A DNA stretch of 64,000 bases from positions 34,321-98,320 of IMG/VR virus record IMGVR_UViG_3300010885_080919. One strand, given 5' to 3'. Source of the stretch: a virus. The position numbers and the translations under genes were made by a program. This document shows positions 16,941 to 25,287 of this stretch, in pieces. The notes below the pieces were generated by a model. The model was given only the letters and a program-made list of their open reading frames with translations, searched no databases and was not told the origin of the DNA. The number at the start of each line of letters is the position of its first letter. The stretch's first letter is position 1.

Positions 16941-17186
16941 ATGCACGAAACACCTGATAAACAGTACCGCCTCAATAATGTGGCCAATTTAATTTTAATT
17001 CTCCAGAGGTTGCCACAAGACGCCCTAATATATCCTGTTAGTATTAATTGCGAAATGGACCTTTCCTGCACAGAAGTAGTCACTACTATCGAATTGAAAA
17101 TATTTGCAAACTTATTAGATGTGATCTCAAATCCTGTAGCGGTTATCGAACAAAACATCACACCTAATAGGATAGAGTTTAAATGA
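16941..17186 (+). CDS. Hypothetical protein
   Basis: 81 residues: 'NNVANLILILQRLPQDALIYPVS' then a strand-rich C-terminus. No family recognised. No Shine-Dalgarno is visible upstream, but the stop overlaps the next start (ATGA at 17183), a normal arrangement for real phage genes. Confidence is limited by length. Confidence 0.55.
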   Translation: MHETPDKQYRLNNVANLILILQRLPQDALIYPVSINCEMDLSCTEVVTTIELKIFANLLDVISNPVAVIEQNITPNRIEFK

Positions 17187-17530
17187 ACGACCTTGTTGAA
17201 AGATTAATTGCTGCATCTCAACTTCTTAATGAAGCCGCAGAAAAAATCAAAGAGTTAGAGGATTGTCTTCGATGGACACCAATTGAAGACGGTATCCCCA
17301 CAGAATATGAATATGTAGAATATACAGGCATGTGCGGAACGCAGATTGGGCGTGCTTTTCTTGAATCATCAGGCACTATTAGCTTCATGGAGGCAGAAGA
17401 TGGCCCCCATCACATAGGTACTGATGAACAAGGCCAGATTGGAGTTACTCACTGGCGACGTATTCCAAAAGACCCTACAGCCGATCAGATACTGAACAGC
17501 ATCAAGACGACAGATCATCGAATTTCTTGA
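17183..17530 (+). CDS. DUF551-like hypothetical protein
   Basis: 115 residues. An N-terminal helix ('LVERLIAASQLLNEAAEKIKELEDCL') is followed by 'RWTPIEDGIPTE...' and ends in 'GVTHWRRIPKDP'. The W-x-P...VTHW-x2-P layout is typical of DUF551-type phage proteins of unknown function. Coupled to the upstream gene. Convergent with the next gene, only 5 nt apart. Confidence 0.7.
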   Translation: MNDLVERLIAASQLLNEAAEKIKELEDCLRWTPIEDGIPTEYEYVEYTGMCGTQIGRAFLESSGTISFMEAEDGPHHIGTDEQGQIGVTHWRRIPKDPTADQILNSIKTTDHRIS

Positions 17531-17535
17531 TTGAT

Positions 17536-17982
17536 TTAATTTGATCTTTTGTAAACACCAGTTTTAATTTTTGAGAATTCATATCCTTTTTTCTCTAATT
17601 CTAATTTTGTCTTTTTAAAGTAGTTGTACAAAGTTACCTCTGATATATCGTACTTTTTAAATTTGCTTTTAATCTTCTTGATTGACATTGGCTTTTTATT
17701 TATAAGCTCTGTCACTATAAAATCTTTAATTTTACCTGATAGATTGTTTTTTTCTGTTTTTTTGATTTGTTCTATTATTTTGTAGGTGTTCTCTATCTTT
17801 TTGTTACCTACACTGCATAGTGCAGAAGCAAGTTGATCTAACTCTAGAATCTCTCCTTTTTCTAACTCTACTATAAAAGCTTTAGAATTGAATGTTTTCA
17901 AAAAATCATTTAGTTGAATTAGATTTTTTTTATGCGTAAAAAACTGTCTTTTATCGTTTGTTTCTATTAATATGCATTTCAT
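17536..17982 (-). CDS. Hypothetical protein with possible C-terminal HTH
   Basis: 148 residues. The N-terminal half is alpha/beta ('MKCILIETNDKRQFF'). The C-terminal half 'KKIKSKFKKYDISEVTLYNYFKKTKLELEKKG' looks like a helix-turn-helix that could bind DNA, so a transcription regulator is possible. Upstream on its strand is a divergent gap of about 57 nt with the amidoligase gene, where promoters for both would lie. Confidence 0.6.
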   Translation of the reverse strand: MKCILIETNDKRQFFTHKKNLIQLNDFLKTFNSKAFIVELEKGEILELDQLASALCSVGNKKIENTYKIIEQIKKTEKNNLSGKIKDFIVTELINKKPMSIKKIKSKFKKYDISEVTLYNYFKKTKLELEKKGYEFSKIKTGVYKRSN

Positions 17983-18039
17983 ATTTGATTCCTTTACAAA
18001 TTATTATATATTTAATACGCCTTTAAACAAGAGGGATTT

Positions 18040-18978
18040 ATGGATTTAAATTCTCTGATTAGATTTGGCGTGGAAATAGAGATAAATTCTTTTGATGGCC
18101 TTAGCAAACCTCTCGGTCATCAAGCAGGCGAACCACCAGTTGGAATGTACTGTGTAGCAGATTTGATATATCGAGCAATTAAAGAAAAAGTTTTTATCAA
18201 TAAGTGGGGTAATAATCACGACAACGATTACTGGGTAATAAAACCAGATTCTAGTTGTGGAATAGAAATATGCTCTCCTGTTTTGAAGGGGTGGTATGGA
18301 ATAAAAAAAATAAAAAAAATAGCTAATTGTTTACATGAAGACAAGAGCGTGACGAGTGATGATAGATGTTCTTATCATGTTCATTTTGATGTTTCTGATT
18401 TTTCTTCTGAAGAGCTTAATTCTGTAATTTCTTGGTGGATAAAATGCGAAGCAGTTTTTATGGATGCTATGCCAAAAAATAGAAAAATAAATCAATTTTG
18501 CCAATTGATAGCGGCCACAGATGTTATTCCAAATGTTGCAAGTTTTTTATCTACAGAAGATTTAGTAAAAAGATTAGGTATTTCAAAATATTATTCTATG
18601 AACACGTTCCATTATTACAACAATAAAAGAGAGAGCATCGAGTTTAGAATAATGGACAATGAATGTTGTTTGGACTCCGAAGCTGCTGGTAATTGGGTGG
18701 CTTTTTTGTTGCACTTTTTAGAAACTTGTAGAAAAAAAGGCAGGCCAAAATCTTTTGTGCCTAGCGATAGTATGAGTGGATATTGTTGGTTAGATCCAAT
18801 AGAAGTTTTTAACTTTTTGGATTTCACGCCTGAGTTTGATACGTCTCCAAGATTGCTGGAGGTTAAAAACTGGTTCTTAACTAGACTAAAAAATAATAGT
18901 GTTGATGCACATTCCAACGGCTTGTTTAGCAAGCAGTGTAGAAGCGTAGCGATTAAACAAATTAAAAAAATGAATTGA
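18040..18978 (+). CDS. Putative amidoligase (COOH-NH2 ligase family)
   Basis: 312 residues. Family signatures are 'IRFGVEIEI' at the N-terminus (acidic metal-binding strand), 'KPDSSCGIEICSPVL' (about residues 68-82), 'CSYHVHFDV' and 'ESIEFRIMDNECCLD'. These form the glutamine-synthetase-like active site of predicted amidoligases, which make ATP-dependent amide bonds between a carboxylate and an amine, often modifying peptides or cell-wall parts. AGAGGGA lies about 8 nt upstream of the ATG. The next gene starts 20 nt after its stop and is probably in the same operon. The substrate is unknown. Confidence 0.82.
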   Translation: MDLNSLIRFGVEIEINSFDGLSKPLGHQAGEPPVGMYCVADLIYRAIKEKVFINKWGNNHDNDYWVIKPDSSCGIEICSPVLKGWYGIKKIKKIANCLHEDKSVTSDDRCSYHVHFDVSDFSSEELNSVISWWIKCEAVFMDAMPKNRKINQFCQLIAATDVIPNVASFLSTEDLVKRLGISKYYSMNTFHYYNNKRESIEFRIMDNECCLDSEAAGNWVAFLLHFLETCRKKGRPKSFVPSDSMSGYCWLDPIEVFNFLDFTPEFDTSPRLLEVKNWFLTRLKNNSVDAHSNGLFSKQCRSVAIKQIKKMN

Positions 18979-18998
18979 TATATAATATTGGAGATTTT

Positions 18999-19463
18999 AT
19001 GTTAAGAAAAGAGAGAGAACTAAACGAAGTAATAGCTAATATGAAGTCTTTGGGGGAGATGTTGGTCCCATACAATTATCCTCGTACTCCGTTGATTTTA
19101 TACGAAGATTCTTATGAGTTTTTCAAAGAAAGAGATGTTGTTGTAGACGGATATTCGCTTATCATTCATTACCAAAAATCTGATTACAAAGAATATTTTC
19201 TTAAGACTTTTCAAATCCACAATAAAACTGGGCCTTTTTTGCCATTTTATTTGGTTGCGAAAATGGCAAAAAAGTTTTTAGGATCTGAGTATTTGTCTTT
19301 AGTAGAGATATTCAAAGACAGCAAGAAAATTTATTGTTGGTCTGTTGCAGTAGATGAGAATGATGTTGCTATTGAAACTCCATACGAAATAGATGGCGAA
19401 AAGTGTAGTTTTGAGGGGTTTGAATATATCTACATGAGCCCAGAAAGTATCAATTTCTATTGA
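18999..19463 (+). CDS. Hypothetical protein linked to the amidoligase
   Basis: About 154 residues from the ATG at 18999, which has GGAG 6 nt upstream. A start 24 nt earlier would overlap the amidoligase. Motifs 'KSLGEMLVPYNYPRTPLILYED' and 'SLVEIFKDSKKIYCWSVAVDENDVAIE' suggest a compact alpha/beta protein. No family assigned. Position directly after the amidoligase suggests a related role. Confidence 0.65.
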   Translation: MLRKERELNEVIANMKSLGEMLVPYNYPRTPLILYEDSYEFFKERDVVVDGYSLIIHYQKSDYKEYFLKTFQIHNKTGPFLPFYLVAKMAKKFLGSEYLSLVEIFKDSKKIYCWSVAVDENDVAIETPYEIDGEKCSFEGFEYIYMSPESINFY

Positions 19464-19561
19464 TTTGCAGATTGGCAATTGGAAATATTCTTTAAAAAAA
19501 AGATTTTAGACCCATATATATGATTAGTAGGATTCTACTTTTTGCAAAAAGGAGATAATAT

Positions 19562-19789
19562 ATGTCAAATTATGCAGTACAACTCGTTCCAGCACTAGTC
19601 AATTTCGCAACAGAAAGTGGACTAGATACCTCAGTCGTGGGTGGTGTTTCTCTCCAGAGAACTCTAAACATGGTTATGACTGTTGATTCATCTGCTAATC
19701 GCAAGATGGTCGTTGCAGTCAAAGACGACGGTACTTTTAGCGACGTTCCGCAGACACTAGTTAGTGTCCCCGGCATTATCGCTGGTTGA
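19562..19789 (+). CDS. Small hypothetical protein with very strong RBS
   Basis: 75 residues: 'MSNYAVQLVPALVNFATESGL', then a Thr/Val-rich strand region ending in GIIAG. AAAAAGGAGA lies 6 nt before the ATG and a clean terminator follows, so this is a monocistronic and probably highly expressed gene. Base composition is less AT-biased than its neighbours. Possibly a small virion or decoration protein, or a peptide substrate for the nearby amidoligase; neither is shown. Confidence 0.75.
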   Translation: MSNYAVQLVPALVNFATESGLDTSVVGGVSLQRTLNMVMTVDSSANRKMVVAVKDDGTFSDVPQTLVSVPGIIAG

Positions 19790-19815
19790 TTTTCGGAATG
19801 AAAAAAACGATAAGA

Positions 19816-19853
19816 AAAAGGGTCATTTTTGAAAAAGAATGATCCTTTTTTGT
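19816..19853 (+). terminator. Rho-independent terminator
   Basis: AAAAAGGGTCATT pairs with AATGATCCTTTTT around a roughly 10-nt loop (one G-U), followed by a T-run. It ends the 19562-19789 transcript. Confidence 0.75.
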
Positions 19854-19866
19854 TTTGATTTTAATA

Positions 19867-19874
19867 TATAAATA
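19867..19874 (+). promoter_or_regulatory. TATAAATA, T4-late-promoter-like box
   Basis: An exact TATAAATA lies 33 nt before the start at 19908 and just after a terminator, where a new promoter is needed. Similar TATATA(A/T) strings lie upstream of other probable late genes (for example before 40596, 50970 and 51361). In an AT-rich genome such strings also arise by chance. Confidence 0.35.
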
Positions 19875-19907
19875 TATGAACATTCCTTTTTCGCAAAGGA
19901 GCTTAAA

Positions 19908-20210
19908 ATGTCTTCCAAAGGTAAAATTCAGCATTTGCTTGTTGATTATCTTCTTAAATACGGCCAAATTGAATTGGCTCTCCCAGATGGAGTTGTGTTA
20001 GAAATAGGTGTAACACAAGAAGATGAAACTGGTGGCTTCATAGTCAAAGATGATTATTGTTGGGTCATTGCGACTCACAAGAATCGATCAGCTTCGTTGG
20101 ATCCATATAATCTTGGAATAAGATTTACTGGAAACAATAAAAATTTAGTTTTAGAAGACAAATTTGTTGACCAAGACGGACTAGAAGTCACAAGATTAGA
20201 CGTAGTCTAA
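19908..20210 (+). CDS. Hypothetical protein
   Basis: 100 residues, with AAAGGAG 7 nt upstream of the ATG. 'HLLVDYLLKYGQIELALPDGVVLEIGVTQED' then 'DYCWVIATHKNRS'. It looks like a small alpha/beta protein. No family recognised. Converges with the next gene with a 4-nt overlap. Confidence 0.7.
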   Translation: MSSKGKIQHLLVDYLLKYGQIELALPDGVVLEIGVTQEDETGGFIVKDDYCWVIATHKNRSASLDPYNLGIRFTGNNKNLVLEDKFVDQDGLEVTRLDVV

Positions 20211-20539
20211 GCAGGATGCAGATTCCCTACAATTGAACGAATCTTAGTTTCCTTATTATCGTAAGGGACAAAGGCTTCCATTGTACCTTCTGCAATCTGA
20301 TTGTTTATAAGATTATAAAACTCAATCCAGAAATAATATCCTTCTTTTGTAGAATAAAATCTTGATAAAGATATACTATCTCCCTTGATCGATCCTCTTT
20401 TGGTTGGTATTATAATTAAATTGTTGAGGTTCTTTTGTAACTCAGTTTTTACAAGAGCTTTTAACAGTTGTATGTCGATAAATTGAGTCCAATTTGCGAC
20501 AATTAGTTCTTCTAATTTTTCTTCTTTGATTATTTTCAT
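20207..20539 (-). CDS. Hypothetical protein
   Basis: About 110 residues from the ATG complementary to 20537-20539 (MKIIKEEKLEELIV). A longer frame would start within the divergent gene's leader. Motifs 'LLKALVKTELQKNLNNLIIIPTKRG' and 'GYYFWIEFYNLI'. No family recognised. Its start lies only 14 nt from the divergent gene at 20554. Confidence 0.65.
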   Translation of the reverse strand: MKIIKEEKLEELIVANWTQFIDIQLLKALVKTELQKNLNNLIIIPTKRGSIKGDSISLSRFYSTKEGYYFWIEFYNLINNQIAEGTMEAFVPYDNKETKIRSIVGNLHPA

Positions 20540-20553
20540 AAAGGTAAATAGTA

Positions 20554-20805
20554 ATGAAAAAGCCAATAGATACATTTTTAAAAGAGTATTGCCATGAGCT
20601 TTCCGACGATCATTTGAAGTTTTTGTCTCAAAGGTTTGCTCAGAAACTCTACGGCGACACAGTTGAAATTCTAAATTTTTTGAGTTCTAACAAAGCAGTT
20701 GATAAGTGGTTTTCTTCTGCTTGCTCTTGCGATAATTTCTACGAGATGTTAGACTCGTTTCAAGAGATTGTAGAAAAAGAAAATCAAATTCGACAGCCGG
20801 CTTAA
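20554..20805 (+). CDS. Hypothetical protein
   Basis: 83 residues, mostly helical ('TFLKEYCHELSDDHLKFLSQRFAQKL'), ending 'EKENQIRQPA'. AAAGGTAAA lies 12 nt upstream of the ATG. A TTCA microsatellite and a terminator follow, marking the end of the transcript. No function recognised. Confidence 0.65.
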   Translation: MKKPIDTFLKEYCHELSDDHLKFLSQRFAQKLYGDTVEILNFLSSNKAVDKWFSSACSCDNFYEMLDSFQEIVEKENQIRQPA

Positions 20806-20835
20806 TTCATTTATTCATTCATTCATTCATTCATT
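20806..20835 (+). repeat. TTCA microsatellite
   Basis: About seven tandem copies of a 4-nt unit (ATTC/TTCA) in the intergenic gap just before a terminator. Copy number is probably variable. Confidence 0.85.
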
Positions 20836-20841
20836 ATAAGG

Positions 20842-20879
20842 CAAAAGCCCGCACATAGTTTCTATTTGCGGGCTTTTGT
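20842..20879 (+). terminator. Bidirectional-type terminator hairpin
   Basis: CAAAAGCCCGCA pairs with TGCGGGCTTTTG around a loop of about 14 nt. The stem is GC-rich with A-tract on one side and T-tract on the other, and it sits between two genes. Confidence 0.8.
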
Positions 20880-20897
20880 TCTAGAAAGATATAAAAT

Positions 20898-22919
20898 ATG
20901 CCTCCACTACTAAAAATACAAGATCAGCCAATCTTGGTGGAAACCAGTGCCTATCCATATGCTTCATGGAACTTCGAAAAGTTTAATTGTGTTCAAAGCA
21001 GAATAATGGAAGTTTATGACAAAGAGACTAGCGGTCTTATAGCAGCAGCCACAAGTAGCGGCAAAACAATAGTCGCAGAGCTTTTTCTTGCACACGAGAT
21101 AAGAAAAAGAGGCGGCAAAGGAATGTATTTGGTTCCTATGCGAGCTTTAGCTCAAGAAAAAATCGATCAATGGACAGATCCAAAATATCACTTTAAAGAC
21201 TTGAAAGTGTCCATCTGCACCGGTGATTATAGAATCACCAAAGAAAGAGCAAAAGAGCTAGAAGAAGCAGATCTGATTATTATGACATCAGAAATGCTAT
21301 CTCACAGAAGTAGAAACTATAAAGCAGAACAAAATAACTTTTTGAAAAATGTCAACACATTGGTTGTAGATGAAGCACACCTTTTAACAGTTCCAGGTAG
21401 AGGAGATCATCTTGAAGTTGGTTTGATGAAGTTCACAGAAATAAATAAAAATGCAAGAATAATTTTTCTTTCTGCCACAATGCCTAATGTTGAAGAAATA
21501 GCTGGCTGGATATCTTACGGTCTGACAAAAAAAGATACATTTATTCTTGAGTCGAAATTCAGACCAGTTCCTCTCACCACACATTACGAGGTTTATTCAG
21601 AAGATATAAAAGGCTACAGTGCAATCGAACAGGCTAAAGTCGAATACGCAATGGAGATAGTTAAATATTACGAAGAGGACAAATTCTTAATTTTTTCTCA
21701 TACCAAAAAGACCGGTGAGATAATGAAAAAAGAGTTGATAAAATCAGGCATACAAGCAGAATTTCACAATGCTAATTTGGATAAAAAATCAAGAATCTCT
21801 TTAGAGAATAAGTTTAAAAATGAAAAAGACCCAAGAGTTATCGTCGCCACCAGCACTCTTGCATGGGGATGCAACTTGCCAGCAAGAAGAGTTATTATTT
21901 TAGGAGTCCACAGAGGAACAGAAGAAGTAGAGTCTTACGACATACTCCAAATGGTAGGTCGATCTGGTAGGCTTGGAATAGATCCTATGGGAGACGCATA
22001 TATTTTGATTCCAGAAAGCACACAATTAAAATATAAAGAGAAACTAGGCACAGCTCCAAAAATAGAGTCACAATTGCTACAGAAAAATGGAAGTCACTAT
22101 AAAAATTTGGCATTTCATTTGGTCAGTGAGATATATCATGATTCAATCAAAACAAATGAGGATGTTCACAAATGGTACGAAAGATCTTTAGCTTATTTTC
22201 AAAATAAAGAATTAGAAGACAGCATCCTGAATAGCACCTTAGATTCTTTGACCAAATGTGGAGCTATAGCTTTTCAAGACAATCGATGGACTGCGAGGGC
22301 TATTGGTAAAGTCTCTAGTATGTTTTATTTTAGTCCGTTCGATACATCTGATTTATTTTTTAATATGAAGTTTCTTTTTGACAATAAAAAACAGAATGAT
22401 GAGTATTATGTTTCTATGGCTTTGGCCAATATAGACAGCAATAGAACTCCCATAGTTTCTAAAGCAGAAAAAGATGAGATGTTCACGTACAAGAATAAGG
22501 TGCTAGCTAATAGGACAAACAAGTTCATTACAGAAGGATCTTGTAAAATTGGGTTTTGTTATTTTAATCTTTTAAAAGGAAGTGTAAACCCAGTCTTTGC
22601 AGCTATGCAGAGAAATTTGCAGCTTGATTTCAATAGGATTTCCCAAATCATACAGGCTTTAGATTCTTTTGGTGGCAAGTGGAATGCTAAAGGTTGGATT
22701 AAAAATATAGAAGGCATGATTACGTACGGAGTGCCACAACACTTGGTAAGCTTGTGCTCTGTGCCTAGTATTGGCAAGGTTCGTGCTAAGAAGCTGTACG
22801 AAGCAGGAATTAAAGATGCAAAATCCATTGCAGCGTGTGATAAAGAAGCTCTTAAAAAGCTTTTGAATATGAAAATGGAATCTATAGAACAAATTATTAA
22901 GGATTCTTCTTCTTCTTAG
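20898..22919 (+). CDS. SF2 DEAH helicase, Ski2/Hel308-like
   Basis: 673 residues. Motif I ATSSGKT (51-57), Ia 'LVPMRALAQEK', motif II DEAH (158-161), III SAT (192-194), IV 'FLIFSHTKKTGE', V 'VIVATSTLAWGCNLPARRVI' and VI 'QMVGRSGRLG' (about 352-361). The C-terminus has a helix-hairpin-helix region, 'LCSVPSIGKVRAKKLYEAGI', as in Hel308-type repair helicases. It likely unwinds branched DNA during recombination-dependent replication alongside UvsX and gp32. A terminator just upstream gives it a fresh transcript. Its 3' end overlaps the convergent gene by 23 nt. Confidence 0.9.
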   Translation: MPPLLKIQDQPILVETSAYPYASWNFEKFNCVQSRIMEVYDKETSGLIAAATSSGKTIVAELFLAHEIRKRGGKGMYLVPMRALAQEKIDQWTDPKYHFKDLKVSICTGDYRITKERAKELEEADLIIMTSEMLSHRSRNYKAEQNNFLKNVNTLVVDEAHLLTVPGRGDHLEVGLMKFTEINKNARIIFLSATMPNVEEIAGWISYGLTKKDTFILESKFRPVPLTTHYEVYSEDIKGYSAIEQAKVEYAMEIVKYYEEDKFLIFSHTKKTGEIMKKELIKSGIQAEFHNANLDKKSRISLENKFKNEKDPRVIVATSTLAWGCNLPARRVIILGVHRGTEEVESYDILQMVGRSGRLGIDPMGDAYILIPESTQLKYKEKLGTAPKIESQLLQKNGSHYKNLAFHLVSEIYHDSIKTNEDVHKWYERSLAYFQNKELEDSILNSTLDSLTKCGAIAFQDNRWTARAIGKVSSMFYFSPFDTSDLFFNMKFLFDNKKQNDEYYVSMALANIDSNRTPIVSKAEKDEMFTYKNKVLANRTNKFITEGSCKIGFCYFNLLKGSVNPVFAAMQRNLQLDFNRISQIIQALDSFGGKWNAKGWIKNIEGMITYGVPQHLVSLCSVPSIGKVRAKKLYEAGIKDAKSIAACDKEALKKLLNMKMESIEQIIKDSSSS

Positions 22920-23835
22920 AAGAATTCTTCTTTTTTGTCACTCGTTTTATAAGCTCTTTTTTATTTACGTATGTCTTAGACTTACCGGTTTTCAAGTTTC
23001 TTCGTTTTATTACTTTGAATGCGGGAGCACATGGTGGTGGCAACAATGTGCCTGAGTCTGAGATAAAATTACAAGCACAAGGACAAGCTCCGCTAATCGG
23101 TGTAAGTCCAAAGAATATTTCTACAACATCACAATTTGAAACTTGTTTACTTTTTGTGTTTGTTCCGTTTATTGTCACATTGAATTGCCCGCAAGAAGTT
23201 GATGGAGTATCAACTGTAACAGTTCCATCTCCAATTGCTATGAATTTTAGATATCCCGCTGCATGCCCTTCTGTTCCTACCACCATGCAACAGCCACCAA
23301 AAGACACAGAAACAGTCTTTTCTTCACATGCCGGTATGGAGCAAGGAGAAGAAAGTATATAAACGATATTTCCATCGTCATCTGTATACTCTTCATCTTC
23401 TTCGTGTAAAGTAAAGTCTTCTTCTGGATTATAGTTGAATTTTGGAAAATCAACATCTAATTGTGTGAGAGACAGAAGTTCTGGGTCTTGCACTTCTTCT
23501 ATTTCGGTTATCGAGCTTTTCTTTAAATTTTCGCAAGATTTTATATCTTTGTGTGCGGAGCACATGCACTCATCATATGATTCATATATTTTACTTCCCA
23601 GCGGAGCATCTGGGGTGTATACACAACTACTATCTGTTGCAATATAACCAGCTTGTTTTTCTGTATCGGCAACACGCATAGCGGGCGGTGCAGCACAGTC
23701 CCCGCAGTTATATATAAATGACCAGCCTGTATAACAAGGATTAGGCGGGAAACAATTGTCACTGCAACTACATCCGCACCAACTTCCGCTGGTACCGGGA
23801 GCATTTCCGCAGTTATATGGAGGGTTACATCCCAT
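22897..23835 (-). CDS. Cysteine-rich hypothetical (probable virion) protein
   Basis: 312 residues with dense Cys clusters at both ends, for example 'WCGCSCSDNCFPPNPC' near residues 19-34, 'CSIPACEE' and 'SGACPCACNF'. The middle is acidic ('HEEDEEYTDDDGN') and the C-terminal tail strongly basic ('KKKNSSKKKKNP'). 'DGTVTVDTPSTSCGQFNVTING' suggests a beta-sandwich, so a structural or fibre-associated role is plausible. It overlaps the helicase 3' end and, at its start, the next minus-strand gene by 11 nt. No family assigned. Confidence 0.65.
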   Translation of the reverse strand: MGCNPPYNCGNAPGTSGSWCGCSCSDNCFPPNPCYTGWSFIYNCGDCAAPPAMRVADTEKQAGYIATDSSCVYTPDAPLGSKIYESYDECMCSAHKDIKSCENLKKSSITEIEEVQDPELLSLTQLDVDFPKFNYNPEEDFTLHEEDEEYTDDDGNIVYILSSPCSIPACEEKTVSVSFGGCCMVVGTEGHAAGYLKFIAIGDGTVTVDTPSTSCGQFNVTINGTNTKSKQVSNCDVVEIFFGLTPISGACPCACNFISDSGTLLPPPCAPAFKVIKRRNLKTGKSKTYVNKKELIKRVTKKKNSSKKKKNP

Positions 23836-24088
23836 TCTTCCCTTTTCCGAAGAACCCGACTGGGTATTCTATTTTTACAGTGCCTTTTTCAGATAAATTG
23901 CCATTTTCATCTTCTGCCCACCATCTAACTTGTTCGATAGGTATGCCTAATTCATCCATATGACACTTATCTTTTGGAAAAACAGGCATGTGGTATTGTG
24001 TGCCTTCTATCAATATTGCTACTTTGCATTCTTTTTTTTCGTTATTGTAAAGCAGGCAGTTCCCACAAATCTTTTTTATGTCTTTCAT
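23825..24088 (-). CDS. Small zinc-ribbon-like protein
   Basis: About 87 residues from the ATG complementary to 24086-24088, preceded by GGAGAAAGGAT. 'KKICGNCLLYNNEKKECKVA' carries a C-x2-C...C pattern and 'MPVFPKDKCHM' a further Cys/His, consistent with a small metal-binding site. A longer frame upstream lacks an RBS. It overlaps the Cys-rich gene downstream, so the two are probably co-translated. Confidence 0.7.
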   Translation of the reverse strand: MKDIKKICGNCLLYNNEKKECKVAILIEGTQYHMPVFPKDKCHMDELGIPIEQVRWWAEDENGNLSEKGTVKIEYPVGFFGKGKNGM

Positions 24089-24168
24089 ATCCTTTCTCCG
24101 TATGATATAATAGTGTATCCACCTATATTTGAAGATTAAATCAGCTTTTATACGACAAGGAATTTTAC

Positions 24169-25287
24169 ATGATAATAGGTATTGCTGGGCGAAAAAGCTC
24201 AGGCAAAAGCACAATTGCCAATGTGTTGATAAATAAAGGGTTTAAAAAAGCGAGTTTTGGAGACCCTTTGAAAAGATATATCTCCCAGCTATATGATTGG
24301 GAAATAGACTCATTATACACACAAGAGGGTAAAGAGTCTCTTTTAAATTTTCCTGTAGAATGGAACGAGGATGCCTGTAAGAAGCTTTCTGATATTATCG
24401 GAATAGAAATACCTTATTCGGGTAAAAAGGTCTTTAATACAAAAAGAGACGCCCTACAGTATATTGGCACAGACGTTTTAAGAGATCAAGTAGATAAAGA
24501 TTTCCATATAAATAAATTCAAACAATTCTTTACCGAAGGAGACTATGTTTGTGATGATTTAAGGTTCCCCAATGAATCTCAAACAATAAAAGACATGGGT
24601 GGAATTCCTATTTTCTTGATAAGGCCTAATTATTGGGATTATTCTAATCATTCAAGTGAGATATCGCTTTGTAGGCATGATTTTAATTATGTGTACATTA
24701 ATGACAAATCAAAGGTTGAAATACTCGAGAAATTCAATTCTTTTATGGAGAATTTATTTGATCAAAAATATGAAACATTTAGCAAAGATAAGTTTATAGA
24801 CATCTTTAGCAGTTGTGATTTTGACACAGAGATCATGGCTAACAAACTTCGGCTCAGTGTAGATGAAATTTCTAATTATGTTGAAAAATACATGCCATCG
24901 ATTTACGGAGATTCATACTCTGTAAACAACCATGCTTTTAGCAGAATCACACCTGAGTCAGCGTTTTGGGCAGGGGCCGTATCTATTGCAGGGCGTGTTG
25001 TTGAGTATTCAAAATACGATTATTTTTTAGAATTTAGTAGCAAAAATAAACCTTTTGTTGAGAATTTTAAAAGATTCATACAAACTAAAAATGAAATTTA
25101 TAATGTTACTTCTAGACACGGAAAGAAGTATTATCTCCAAGCAGGATCACCTTATCTAACAGAAGATTTAAAACTGTGGAATATTGAACCCACAAGCTCA
25201 GTTTCAAGAGAACCGGAAGTATTGCAGGATAGTCCTTTGCTTGATTATTGGGTTGTTGGTAAAAAAACAGGAGAATCCAATGGATAA
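24169..25287 (+). CDS. Deoxynucleoside monophosphate kinase fused to a LAGLIDADG-like domain
   Basis: 372 residues. Residues 1-200 are a T4 gp1-type dNMP kinase: P-loop GRKSSGKST (6-14), 'FGDPLKR', 'TKRDALQYIGTDVLRDQVD' and 'DDLRFPNE'. It would phosphorylate dNMPs for DNA synthesis. Residues about 205-240 look like a helix-turn-helix. The C-terminus ('FWAGAVSIAGRV', 'YYLQAGSPYLTEDLKLWNIEP', 'SPLLDYWVVGK') resembles a homing-endonuclease fold, with both acidic LAGLIDADG positions lost or cut short. It therefore looks like a fusion with a degenerate endonuclease, possibly kept for DNA binding. Confidence 0.8.
   Translation: MIIGIAGRKSSGKSTIANVLINKGFKKASFGDPLKRYISQLYDWEIDSLYTQEGKESLLNFPVEWNEDACKKLSDIIGIEIPYSGKKVFNTKRDALQYIGTDVLRDQVDKDFHINKFKQFFTEGDYVCDDLRFPNESQTIKDMGGIPIFLIRPNYWDYSNHSSEISLCRHDFNYVYINDKSKVEILEKFNSFMENLFDQKYETFSKDKFIDIFSSCDFDTEIMANKLRLSVDEISNYVEKYMPSIYGDSYSVNNHAFSRITPESAFWAGAVSIAGRVVEYSKYDYFLEFSSKNKPFVENFKRFIQTKNEIYNVTSRHGKKYYLQAGSPYLTEDLKLWNIEPTSSVSREPEVLQDSPLLDYWVVGKKTGESNG

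Noticed and set aside
20806-20835. TTCA repeat as a replication-origin iteron
   Set aside because: The unit is only 4 nt, with no flanking inverted repeats, and it sits directly before a terminator.
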